From assembly GCF_022811925.1 (NCBI RefSeq), contig NZ_CP065511.1, positions 186,001-250,000 on the forward strand: DNA of 64,000 nucleotides. Reading direction: 5' to 3'. Shown here piece after piece: positions 1 through 7,234 of this stretch (the stretch's first letter is position 1; every line of letters begins with the position of its first letter). Source of the stretch: Cytobacillus oceanisediminis. GTDB taxonomy: Bacteria; Bacillota; Bacilli; Bacillales; Cytobacillaceae. The notes under the pieces are model-generated. The model saw only the letters and a list, made by a program, of their open reading frames with translations. It was not told the DNA's origin and did no database searches. The translations under genes were made by a program, and so were the position numbers.

Positions 1-103
1 CCATGATCCGCAGCCTGGTCGCACAGTGGGCTACTGAGTGAACATTTTCCCTGCCTCCGACAGCGTCAATTAATTCCTCCGCAATTTTACGATACTCCGA
101 CAT
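1..103 (-). CDS. PTS sugar permease, EIIB N-terminus (partial)
   Basis: This is the 5' end of a leftward gene that runs off the window. The 34 visible residues begin MSEYRKIAEELIDAVGG and contain HCATRLR, the phosphocysteine loop of the EIIB domain in the glucose/sucrose/beta-glucoside PTS superfamily. In that family the cysteine passes phosphate from EIIA to the incoming sugar, usually as part of an EIIBC membrane permease. The ATG at 103-101 follows an AGGGGTG ribosome site. The gene is downstream of the LacI-type gene at 252-1241 in the same orientation, with a dense operator cluster between them, so the repressor probably controls it. The sugar (sucrose, trehalose or a beta-glucoside) cannot be read from this fragment. 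Confidence 0.85.
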   Translation of the reverse strand, partial: MSEYRKIAEELIDAVGGRENVHSVAHCATRLRIM

Positions 104-130
104 TCTCTTCACCCCTATTTTCATACGTTT

Positions 131-245
131 GTGGAATCGATTCCACATTGGATAAAAAATAATGGAACGTTCCGTTGTGAAATCGATTCCATAAAAACAA
201 AAATAAAAGTGTAATCGATTAATCCTACCTATGAAATCGATTACA
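131..245. promoter_or_regulatory. Five LacI-family/cre-like operators
   Basis: Five palindromic sites centred on CG lie between the LacI-type gene and the PTS gene: GTGGAATCGATTCCAC (131-146), GGAACGTTCC (164-173), TGAAATCGATTCCA (178-191), TGTAATCGATTAAT (210-223) and TGAAATCGATTACA (232-245). All are of LacI/GalR operator type. The first also fits the CcpA cre consensus WTGNAANCGNWWNCAW over its core. Binding by the adjacent regulator is inferred. Confidence 0.75.
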
Positions 246-251
246 CAATCA

Positions 252-1241
252 TTATATACTTTCTCTTTCTACAAGTCTATATCTAATTTTCCGCGTTATT
301 TCCGGGTCATGTTCCCCTTTAATTTTTTGAAGAATTAATAAGGCTGCCTCCCGGCCCGCATCTTCAAAGGAAAAATCTATGGTTGTCAGTCCCGGGGTGA
401 TATATTTAGAAAGCTCTGATCCGCCCATGCCGGCTATCGCTACATCACCAGGAACCGAAAATCCATTTTGTCTGAGATATTGCAATGCGCCAATCGCCAG
501 ACGATCTGTCACAGCAAGAACAGCTTGAGGTTTATTTTCAGCAGATTCCATGATTCTCTTCATGCACTCAGCGCCTGAGTCTATATCGAAAATCCCCTTT
601 TGCAGCCAGCTCGCTTCAACCGGGAGCTGATGTTCCTTCATTGCATCGAGGTATCCTTTTTTCCGGAGATACCCCACCGCACGGTCGGCTTCATCCACGC
701 CTATAAAAGCAATTTTTCTATATCCCTTCTTGATTAGCAGGCCAGCCATGTCCCTCGCAGCCTGATATTCATCAAAAATTACACTCGTCAATTCTTCCGC
801 ATACTGCCCCACCATGATAAAAGGGATTTTCAGCTGATGGATTTCCTGAATCAATTCCGGCTGCACGTTTGTAGCTGACAGAATCATGCCGTCCACATTC
901 CTGCTTTTCAGAAGCCGTATATATTCTATCTCTTTTTCAGCGTGAAGATTTGTATTAGCAAGGAGAATCTGATAGCCTTCCCCGGCCAATACATCGTCAA
1001 TCCCATTAACCAGACGGCTGGACGTTTCGGTGCTGATCTTCGGGAGAATAACCCCAATAACCTTTGTTTTTTTTGTGCGGAGCGACTTCGCATGGGCACT
1101 CGGGACATAACCGGTCTCCTCTATTACGTGCAGGACCCTTTTCCTTGCGTCCTCACTTACATAACCGGAATTATTCATAACCCTCGAAACAGTTGTCCGA
1201 GAAACATTCGCCCTTTCTGCTATTTCCTTTATGGTAATCAT
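252..1241 (-). CDS. LacI family transcriptional repressor
   Basis: The 329-residue protein has the usual LacI/GalR layout. An N-terminal helix-turn-helix (residues 1-50, ITIKEIAERANVSRTTVSRV) is followed by a hinge with AKSLRTKKT and a periplasmic-binding-protein-like sensor domain (about 60-329) that would bind a sugar or sugar phosphate. The ATG follows a GGGAGG ribosome site. The gene points toward the PTS permease gene at the window edge, and the operators between them suggest control of sugar uptake and perhaps of its own gene's readthrough. Family assignment is firm. The ligand is not visible. A Cre-type CcpA role is unlikely because the gene sits beside a PTS gene with its own operators. 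Confidence 0.93.
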   Translation of the reverse strand: MITIKEIAERANVSRTTVSRVMNNSGYVSEDARKRVLHVIEETGYVPSAHAKSLRTKKTKVIGVILPKISTETSSRLVNGIDDVLAGEGYQILLANTNLHAEKEIEYIRLLKSRNVDGMILSATNVQPELIQEIHQLKIPFIMVGQYAEELTSVIFDEYQAARDMAGLLIKKGYRKIAFIGVDEADRAVGYLRKKGYLDAMKEHQLPVEASWLQKGIFDIDSGAECMKRIMESAENKPQAVLAVTDRLAIGALQYLRQNGFSVPGDVAIAGMGGSELSKYITPGLTTIDFSFEDAGREAALLILQKIKGEHDPEITRKIRYRLVERESI

Positions 1242-1339
1242 CTAAATCCTCCCGGGCCAAAATAGTCTATTATCATTTTACACAAATGAAGGGAAAAGGA
1301 AATAGCCTGCGTAAGCAAGGACGAATATTACTCCGAATA

Positions 1340-2293
1340 TTACTCCTGCCTTATCAGCGCTCGCCGCCGATCGTGCAGAACCAGGAGAAGGATTATTCCC
1401 ATCATCACGCCCAATACAATACCGGCCTCCGTGGTCAGCACCCGGGCCAGCGGGTACTCCGGGCTGGACTGAAAATCCGGGCGGATGATGGAAAAGAGGT
1501 TATAAGAAAACAGCATGCCCGACGAAATCCATGCCGCAGCCATGGGCGGCAAAAAACTCCGGGAGCCGCGACGGGTAATCAGCACCAAGAGGCCCCACGC
1601 ACCCACTAGAGCCCACCCGCCTGTACTTAGCGTCAAGAGGTGCCACCACAAATCACGGGAATCCAGCATGCCCGGGTCTATACCAAGGGTTCCACCTGCC
1701 GACCAGAACACCTTTATGGCGCCAAGCTGAATGCATCCCGCTGCAGCAAGTCTGCCCAAAGTGACTTGCAGCTGCCGCGTGTGTCCCGGCAGCTCCCCGC
1801 AGTCGATTGGACCGCCAAGCGCCTCAGGCCACCGCGCCTTGGCGTACCCTGCCAAAGCCAGAGGCAGGCAAATACCGACCCCGGCCAGAGAGACCATAAC
1901 GAAGATCTGCTCGTAAATCCAGAAGCCAGCGGCACCTGCTTCCTGATCCTGAGCCATGGCGGCTGGACCAAGGACAGGAGCGAGCAGCAGCATGGGAACA
2001 AGAAGACCGGTACCCAGCCAGACAGGCAGAGCCACCAGCCACGCCGGCAGCCGTTCACCCCACGGCCTGCAGAACGCCATCGCCAGCAGGAGGCCAACCG
2101 CCGCAACAATCGCCGTAGCTGCGTTAATCCCTCGCCAACTGGCATCGCCCATTTGCTCTGTTGGAAGAAAGATGCCACACGTCCAGGCGATTTTGATTAG
2201 CAGATAAGGAGTCACCGCTATCGCGGCGCCATAACCGCCTATTTTGCGCATTTTTTTCGAACGGAAAGATGCCTGCTTTATATTTAATGCCAT
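1340..2293 (-). CDS. GC-rich polytopic membrane protein, unknown function
   Basis: The 317-residue protein has about eight hydrophobic segments spread over its length and no enzymatic motif that I recognise. Composition is rich in Ala, Gly, Leu and Trp. The gene is visibly GC-rich with G/C-ending codons, unlike the AT-rich DNA on both sides, which suggests acquisition from a higher-GC donor such as an actinomycete or Paenibacillus relative. The ATG follows a GAGGTGAAGG ribosome site. It stands alone, between the LacI-type gene and a NERD gene. The reading frame is intact. Several long frames on the other strand are shadows caused by the high GC. No function is proposed. Confidence 0.75.
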   Translation of the reverse strand: MALNIKQASFRSKKMRKIGGYGAAIAVTPYLLIKIAWTCGIFLPTEQMGDASWRGINAATAIVAAVGLLLAMAFCRPWGERLPAWLVALPVWLGTGLLVPMLLLAPVLGPAAMAQDQEAGAAGFWIYEQIFVMVSLAGVGICLPLALAGYAKARWPEALGGPIDCGELPGHTRQLQVTLGRLAAAGCIQLGAIKVFWSAGGTLGIDPGMLDSRDLWWHLLTLSTGGWALVGAWGLLVLITRRGSRSFLPPMAAAWISSGMLFSYNLFSIIRPDFQSSPEYPLARVLTTEAGIVLGVMMGIILLLVLHDRRRALIRQE

Positions 2294-2527
2294 ACCTTCA
2301 CCTCTGCTGCCTGGAGGACAATAGGTGTTATAGAACCTATTTAAATTGAAACCTCCTGTTTTTTATCAACAATGGAATTGTATTCGGCGGGGTAACACTT
2401 AATGTATTGATGTTTCATTAAATCTGGAAAATGGTGTATATTTTCATCTTGGGAGATGATTGAAAGTTGTTTGTATCTTTTGATATTTCTTATAGAATAA
2501 GCTTAAGATCAAGAAAGGAAGTGGAAA

Positions 2528-3442
2528 ATGTTAATTAGAAAAAGACCCGTGCCGGAAGAATTATTGTTTTTTAGATTTTTAAACACTCGCATGGAGTTAA
2601 GCGAAAAGCAAAAGCATCACTATTCGAACCTTGAAAAAGGCTACACAGGTGAAGTGAAATTTGACCTTCTTGCAGAACAGCTGAAAGAAGAAAGGCTGAT
2701 TATTAATGACCTGTTCTTGGAAGTAAATAACTCATATTTTCAAATCGACACCTTGATCATTTCACAAGGAATGATCCATCTATTGGAAGTAAAAAATTAT
2801 CAGGGAGACTGGTATTTAGAAGCTGACAAACTTTATACCGTGAATACCGGCAGGGAATATAAAAACCCTGTAGACCAATTGAAAAGAAGCACAGCTCTAT
2901 TCCGCCAACTGCTCCAAACCCTCAAGCAAAATTACCCCGTTGAAGCCTCCGTTATCTTTATTAACCCTGAATTCACCTTATATCAAGCCCCTATGGACCA
3001 GCCCATTATACTGCCAACCCAAGTGAACCGCTTTTTTAATGACTTAAATAATACACCATCCAAATTAAATGATGGGCACAGGAAACTCGCCCAAAACTTA
3101 CTCTCCTTACACCAAACGGAAAATCCATTTACATTTACGGGGTTACCTGATTATCACTACGATCAGTTGCTAAAAGGGATGTATTGCGAAACCTGTACAT
3201 CCATATTGCTATTTGAAAAAAATAGCAGACTTGTATGCGAAAGGTGCGGAGGGCACGAAAAGATTGAACAAGCTATTCTGCGGAGTGTGAAGGAATTTAA
3301 ACTGCTTTTTCCCCAACGAAAAATTACGACCCAAAGCATTTATGAATGGCGCAGCGCAGCTTTAAGCAGGAAGACATTTTGCAGGGTTTTGAAGAAGAAC
3401 TTTACTGCAGTTGGAAGTACTAGTGATACTTATTATGAATAA
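2528..3442 (+). CDS. NERD domain protein with C-terminal zinc ribbon
   Basis: The 304-residue protein carries an N-terminal nuclease-related domain (NERD, roughly residues 35-150). Its endonuclease-fold signature is visible as an acidic residue in IDTLII, then LLEVKNYQG (the E-x-K core), and a following Q-L-K-R helix. The C-terminal third has two pairs of cysteines (CETC and CERC, about 222-242) that look like a zinc ribbon. NERD proteins are thought to act in DNA processing, but the substrate is not established. Single-gene unit: the ATG follows GGAAGTGG, and an AT-rich 230-bp region lies upstream. The gene converges on aspartase across a 52-bp repeat array. Confidence 0.88.
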   Translation: MLIRKRPVPEELLFFRFLNTRMELSEKQKHHYSNLEKGYTGEVKFDLLAEQLKEERLIINDLFLEVNNSYFQIDTLIISQGMIHLLEVKNYQGDWYLEADKLYTVNTGREYKNPVDQLKRSTALFRQLLQTLKQNYPVEASVIFINPEFTLYQAPMDQPIILPTQVNRFFNDLNNTPSKLNDGHRKLAQNLLSLHQTENPFTFTGLPDYHYDQLLKGMYCETCTSILLFEKNSRLVCERCGGHEKIEQAILRSVKEFKLLFPQRKITTQSIYEWRSAALSRKTFCRVLKKNFTAVGSTSDTYYE

Positions 3443-3471
3443 TCTTATTGATTTTGTGCATGGTGAGTAGG

Positions 3472-3980
3472 TTCGGACTGGATTTATCGGATTTCGGCTT
3501 AGCCTGTCCGAAGGCACGTCAACTTCGGACTCACTCTCTCGGTTTTCGGCTTAGCCTGTCCGAAGGCACGCCAACTTCCGACTCACTCTCTCGATTTTCG
3601 GCTTAGCCTGTCCGAAAGCGCACATACTTCGGACTCGTTCTCTCGGTTTTCGCCTTTTCCTGTCCGAAGGTGCACCAGCTTCGGACTCACTCTCCCTGTT
3701 TTCGCCTTTTCCTGTCCGAAGGCACGTCAACTTCCGACTCACTCTCTCGGGTTTCGCCTTTTCCTGTCCGAAGGTGCACCAGCTTCGGACTCATTCTCTC
3801 GATTTTCGCCTTCTCCTGTCCGAAGGCACGTCAACTTCGGACTCACTCTCTCGGTTTTCGGCCTAGCCTGTCCGAAGGCACGCCAACTTCGGACTCACTC
3901 TCTCGATTTTCGCCTTCTCCTGTCCGAAAGCGCACATACTTCGGACTCGTTCTCTCAATCTTCGTTCGCTCTTGTCCGAA
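3472..3980. repeat. 52-bp tandem hairpin array, about ten units
   Basis: TTCGGAC (or TTCCGAC) recurs at 3472, 3524, 3576, 3628, 3680, 3732, 3784, 3836, 3888 and 3940, exactly 52 bp apart, and each unit contains GTCCGAA in the opposite sense. GTCCGAAG and CTTCGGAC pair across a 9-10-nt loop, so each junction can form a hairpin. Loops alternate among a few variants (GCACGTCAA, GTGCACCAG, AGCGCACATA). The array fills the gap between the convergent NERD and aspartase genes. It has no open reading frame of its own worth calling. Confidence 0.95.
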
Positions 3981-3985
3981 TAAGC

Positions 3986-4018
3986 AAAAAACCCCCCAAA
4001 CAATACAGTATTGGGGGT
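3986..4018 (-). terminator. Terminator of aspartase gene
   Basis: Read leftward, CCCCCAATAC pairs with GTATTG..GGGGG and is followed by TTTTTT. It sits 13 bp after the aspartase stop codon, at the edge of the 52-bp repeat array. Confidence 0.8.
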
Positions 4019-4030
4019 CAAGTAAAATTA

Positions 4031-5461
4031 TCAGTCCCTCTCCAGCAGCGCAGCGCCTGCGATGCCAGGATCGGTCATTTCATATGGATCGAGAATTAAA
4101 TCCAATTCTTCTTCAGTTAGCACATCATATTTCAGGCATAGTTCCCTGATTGGTGAGCCGGTCAAGATTGCTTCTCTGGCAATTCTTGATACGACTTCAT
4201 AGCCGAGGTGCGGGTTTACTGCAGTAATGATCCCCACACTCTTTTCAACGTATTCCCTTAATCTTTCTTCATTGGCTTCGATTCCTTTTACACAATGCTC
4301 TGTAAACGTATTAAAGGCATTGTTCATAATGCTGATCGACTGCAGAAGGTTAAAGATCAGGACTGGCTCCATGACATTCAGTTCAAGCTGTCCTGCTTCT
4401 GAAGCAAGAGAGATGGTATGGTCGTTTCCGATGACCTGGAATGCCACCTGATTAATAAGCTCCGGAAGAACAGGATTTACTTTTCCTGGCATAATGGATG
4501 AACCCGGCTGTCTTGCTGGAAGCGAAATTTCGCCAAGGCCAGCTCTTGGGCCTGACGCCATTAGACGCAAGTCATTTGCGATTTTAGACATATTGATCAT
4601 GCAGATTTTCAAAGCTCCGGAAACTTCTGTGTAAGAATCGGTATTCTGCGTGGCATCTACAAGATGTTCTGCCCCTTTAAACGGCAGGCCGCTGATGTCG
4701 GCAATGTGCTTCACCACTAAGTCAATATATTTAGGGATGGCATTTAGTCCGGTTCCGACTGCCGTTGCCCCCATGTTCAATTCATATAAGTGCTGTTTGG
4801 ATTGCTGAATGCGCTTAATGTCACGCGCAATGACACGGCTGTACGCTTCAAATTCCTGGCCAAGTCTGATTGGAACGGCATCCTGCAGATGCGTCCGTCC
4901 CATTTTGATCACATGGTTGAATTCCTTTGATTTTTCCAGAAAAACGGAGTGCATATGTTCCATTGTCACGATTAATTGATCCAGCAGATTTAAAACAGAG
5001 ATGTGCATTGCTGTCGGGAAGGCATCATTCGTCGATTGTGACATATTGACATGAGTATTAGGGCTGCAATGTGAATAATCACCTTTTTCATAGCCCATTA
5101 TTTCAATTGCACGGTTCGCAAGGATTTCATTAATATTCATATTAATGGACGTCCCGGCACCGCCTTGGATCGGGTCAACAATGACCTGATCATGCCATAG
5201 TCCTTCAATCATTTCATCGGCTGCCTGTACGATAGGGTCTCCAATGCCTGAATAAAGGCGCTTAACCTCCATATTTGCTATGGCCGCTGCCTTTTTCACT
5301 ATTGCCATTGCCTTGATTAACTCCGGATGGATCCGGTAGCCAGTAATCGGAAAGTTCTCAACCGCACGAAGCGTTTGAACGCCATAATAGGCTCCAACCG
5401 GAACTTCCTTAGAACCTAGAAAGTCTTTTTCAATTCTGAAGCTGTTCTTTGCTGCTAGCAT
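4031..5461 (-). CDS. aspA: Aspartate ammonia-lyase
   Basis: This 476-residue cytoplasmic enzyme would convert L-aspartate to fumarate and ammonia. It belongs to the fumarase/aspartase superfamily. The signature loop GSSIMPGKVNP (about residue 320) carries the catalytic serine region, and TSINMNINE and MGRTHLQDAVP mark the substrate-binding segments. Length matches AspA/AnsB of bacilli (about 470-475). The ATG follows AAGGAG. It is transcribed alone, with its own terminator. Fumarase C is the main alternative, but the N-terminal FRIEKDFLGSKEVP and the SINMNINE variant are typical of aspartase. No asparaginase gene is adjacent, unlike the ansAB operon of B. subtilis. Confidence 0.93.
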   Translation of the reverse strand: MLAAKNSFRIEKDFLGSKEVPVGAYYGVQTLRAVENFPITGYRIHPELIKAMAIVKKAAAIANMEVKRLYSGIGDPIVQAADEMIEGLWHDQVIVDPIQGGAGTSINMNINEILANRAIEIMGYEKGDYSHCSPNTHVNMSQSTNDAFPTAMHISVLNLLDQLIVTMEHMHSVFLEKSKEFNHVIKMGRTHLQDAVPIRLGQEFEAYSRVIARDIKRIQQSKQHLYELNMGATAVGTGLNAIPKYIDLVVKHIADISGLPFKGAEHLVDATQNTDSYTEVSGALKICMINMSKIANDLRLMASGPRAGLGEISLPARQPGSSIMPGKVNPVLPELINQVAFQVIGNDHTISLASEAGQLELNVMEPVLIFNLLQSISIMNNAFNTFTEHCVKGIEANEERLREYVEKSVGIITAVNPHLGYEVVSRIAREAILTGSPIRELCLKYDVLTEEELDLILDPYEMTDPGIAGAALLERD

Positions 5462-5558
5462 ATACTTCTTCTCCTTTATATAAACCTTTCAGATATATAT
5501 AGGTTTTGTAATGACTTATCCTTCGTATACACTATAATCCGGAAAGGAGGAATAAGCA

Positions 5559-5576
5559 ATGGTTATGGATGAGTAA
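5559..5576 (+). other. Five-codon mini-ORF with perfect Shine-Dalgarno
   Basis: AAAGGAGG (543-550 of the 5 kb block) is followed eight bases later by ATG GTT ATG GAT GAG TAA. A hairpin (GGGCAG/CTGCCC) begins six bases after the stop. It may be a remnant of a lost gene or a leader peptide. There is no downstream gene on this strand, so function is doubtful. Confidence 0.3.
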
Positions 5577-5613
5577 AAAGGGGGCAGTTGACCACTTTCA
5601 TTCAAAGCTGCCC
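5574..5613 (-). terminator. Terminator of adaA gene
   Basis: Read leftward, GGGCAG (5613-5608) pairs with CTGCCC (5587-5582) and is followed by CCTTTTTA. It lies about 45 bp after the adaA stop codon. Confidence 0.7.
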
Positions 5614-5657
5614 TTGGTTAAGCACCTCCTAATTAAATTTAAAAAGGACAGAGCCGT

Positions 5658-6287
5658 TTAATTGCTGCTGTCCTTCTGAATGTATTGCTTTAAAGGTTTT
5701 GTAACTTCCTCAGCTTCTGATTCTTTATTTAGGAATTCCTTCCGATATTCACTCGGTGAGCAGTTTTTCAAGCTTCGAAACACTTTATAAAAATTGGAAG
5801 GGCTCTGAAACCCTACCTCATAGCAGATCTCCAGATTTGTCAGCGCAGTGCTTTTAAGGAGATGAGCTGCTTTATCGATACGAATTTTTTCTAAATAAGT
5901 ACGGGGAGTTTCAGAGGTTTCCTGTTTAAATAAGCGCTCCAGATAAAAGGGACTTAGGCCGACTTGATCAGCTATATCTTTTAATCCCAAATTCTGTTTA
6001 TAATGATTGACCAGGAATGTAATGATTTCTCTGACTAGGGCAATATGCGGGGATTGCTCCACTTCTGGCTGGCATCTTTTGCAGGGACGGTAACCTGCTC
6101 CTTCCGCCTCATTCTTTTCTGGGTAAAATTCTACATTTATCTTTTTAGGCTTTCTTGATCTGCAGGAAGGGCGGCAGTATATTTTCGTTGTTTTGACTGC
6201 AGTAAAAAATAAGCCATCATATTTACGATCACAGGCGATGATTTTCTCCCACATCTCTTCAAATGACAGATTGATGTTTTGTGCCAT
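5658..6287 (-). CDS. adaA: AdaA-type methylphosphotriester-DNA methyltransferase / AraC regulator
   Basis: The 209-residue protein has an N-terminal Ada zinc domain (residues 1-80) with cysteines in CRPSCRS and RPCKRC. The first of these accepts methyl groups from DNA phosphotriesters and turns the protein into an activator. A C-terminal AraC-type double helix-turn-helix follows (about 95-190, GLKDIADQVGLSPFYLERLFK and YEVGFQSPSNFYKVF). This matches B. subtilis AdaA, the sensor of the alkylation response. It follows the isocitrate-lyase-superfamily gene by 28 bp and may share its transcript. No adaB or alkA partner lies beside it here, so its targets must be elsewhere. ATG follows GGAAGTGGAG. 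Confidence 0.93.
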   Translation of the reverse strand: MAQNINLSFEEMWEKIIACDRKYDGLFFTAVKTTKIYCRPSCRSRKPKKINVEFYPEKNEAEGAGYRPCKRCQPEVEQSPHIALVREIITFLVNHYKQNLGLKDIADQVGLSPFYLERLFKQETSETPRTYLEKIRIDKAAHLLKSTALTNLEICYEVGFQSPSNFYKVFRSLKNCSPSEYRKEFLNKESEAEEVTKPLKQYIQKDSSN

Positions 6288-6315
6288 TTAACTCCACTTC
6301 CTTCCTGCACTGCTG

Positions 6316-7086
6316 TTAATTATTATACAATATGGCAGTATCCATAGACTCTGCCAATTCACGTGCATTCTTTTCTATATATGCAATCACTTTATCAGAC
6401 AAGGCATTTCCAAAGCTAAAACGCCTCACACCTAATTCTTTTAGCTTATTACAATTTGTCAGTCCCGGTAAAGATAAGACATTGAGCGGGGCACTGACAT
6501 TCTTCGTGATGGCTTTAATCTCCTCTTCTTTTATTAAACCCGGTACAAAAACTCCGCTGGCTCCGCTCTCCACATATGCTTTTGCCCGTTCAATCGTTTC
6601 CGGCAGCGGATTTTGTTTCTGTAAATACGTATCGGTTCTGGCGTTAATATAAAAATCCTTATAGCCATTGTTTTCTAACGATGCTCTTATATTTCCTAAA
6701 AGGCTGCAATGCCAGGAAATCTCTTTTAATCCTTTCTGCTTTTTGAAGGAATCCTCAATATTGATGCCGGCAGCCCCTGCATCAGCCGTCTTTAAAACAT
6801 GATCGACAATCGTTGGGATATCTTCCCCGTAGCCTGCTTCAATATCAGCAGAAACAGGAATTTTCACATTCTCTGCTATGGTTTTGATGATCGCTAAATG
6901 CCTGTCAAAATCAATCAATTCTCCGTCTGCATATCCCAGTGAATCAGCAATCCCCCAGCTGGTCGTGCCAATTGCTTTAAACCCTGCTCTTTCAAGTGTT
7001 AAAGCGGAAAGCAAATCCCAGGCATTTCCCAGGAATAAAAGTTCATTTGAAAAATGCAGCTCATTAAATTTCTGTATATTATTCAT
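6316..7086 (-). CDS. Isocitrate lyase/PEP mutase superfamily enzyme
   Basis: This 256-residue TIM-barrel protein belongs to the isocitrate lyase/phosphoenolpyruvate phosphonomutase superfamily. Visible signatures are the N-terminal LGNAWD, the metal-site segment PVSADIEAGYG (about residue 80), INIEDS, and the NARTD segment (about 150). Family members cleave or rearrange C-C or C-P bonds of 2-oxo acids, for example methylisocitrate, carboxyphosphonoenolpyruvate or oxaloacetate. The usual KKCGH motif of isocitrate and methylisocitrate lyases is absent, so those activities are unlikely. ATG follows AGGAGGAG. The adaA gene lies 28 bp downstream. The substrate is unknown. Confidence 0.85.
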   Translation of the reverse strand: MNNIQKFNELHFSNELLFLGNAWDLLSALTLERAGFKAIGTTSWGIADSLGYADGELIDFDRHLAIIKTIAENVKIPVSADIEAGYGEDIPTIVDHVLKTADAGAAGINIEDSFKKQKGLKEISWHCSLLGNIRASLENNGYKDFYINARTDTYLQKQNPLPETIERAKAYVESGASGVFVPGLIKEEEIKAITKNVSAPLNVLSLPGLTNCNKLKELGVRRFSFGNALSDKVIAYIEKNARELAESMDTAILYNN

Positions 7087-7182
7087 TATTATCTCCTCCT
7101 AAAGTTGTTGGACTCATTTTAACAAGAGAACGATATCCATTTCGTCCTCATTCTTGCTCTTATGGTCTGTCTCTAAGAGGAT

Positions 7183-7210
7183 AAAAAAGTGAAGCTGAAT
7201 GCTCCACTTT
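7183..7210 (-). terminator. Terminator of lactate permease/ldh operon
   Basis: Read leftward, AAAGTG (7210-7205) pairs with CACTTT (7191-7186) across a 13-nt loop and runs into TTTTTTA. It is 25 bp beyond the permease stop codon. Confidence 0.75.
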
Positions 7211-7234
7211 CGTTTTTCCTTTTTAATTGGCGAA

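Noticed and set aside
1515..2207. Several long rightward frames inside the GC-rich gene
   Set aside because: They are shadow frames caused by high GC. The leftward frame has the ribosome site and membrane-helix pattern.
3472..3980. CRISPR array
   Set aside because: Units are contiguous 52-bp repeats with a few recurring loop variants. There are no unique spacers and no cas genes nearby.
3551..4149. Open frames on both strands across the 52-bp repeats
   Set aside because: They arise from the repeat itself, consist of Ser/Leu/Arg-rich periodic peptide, lack ribosome sites, and one overlaps the aspartase gene.
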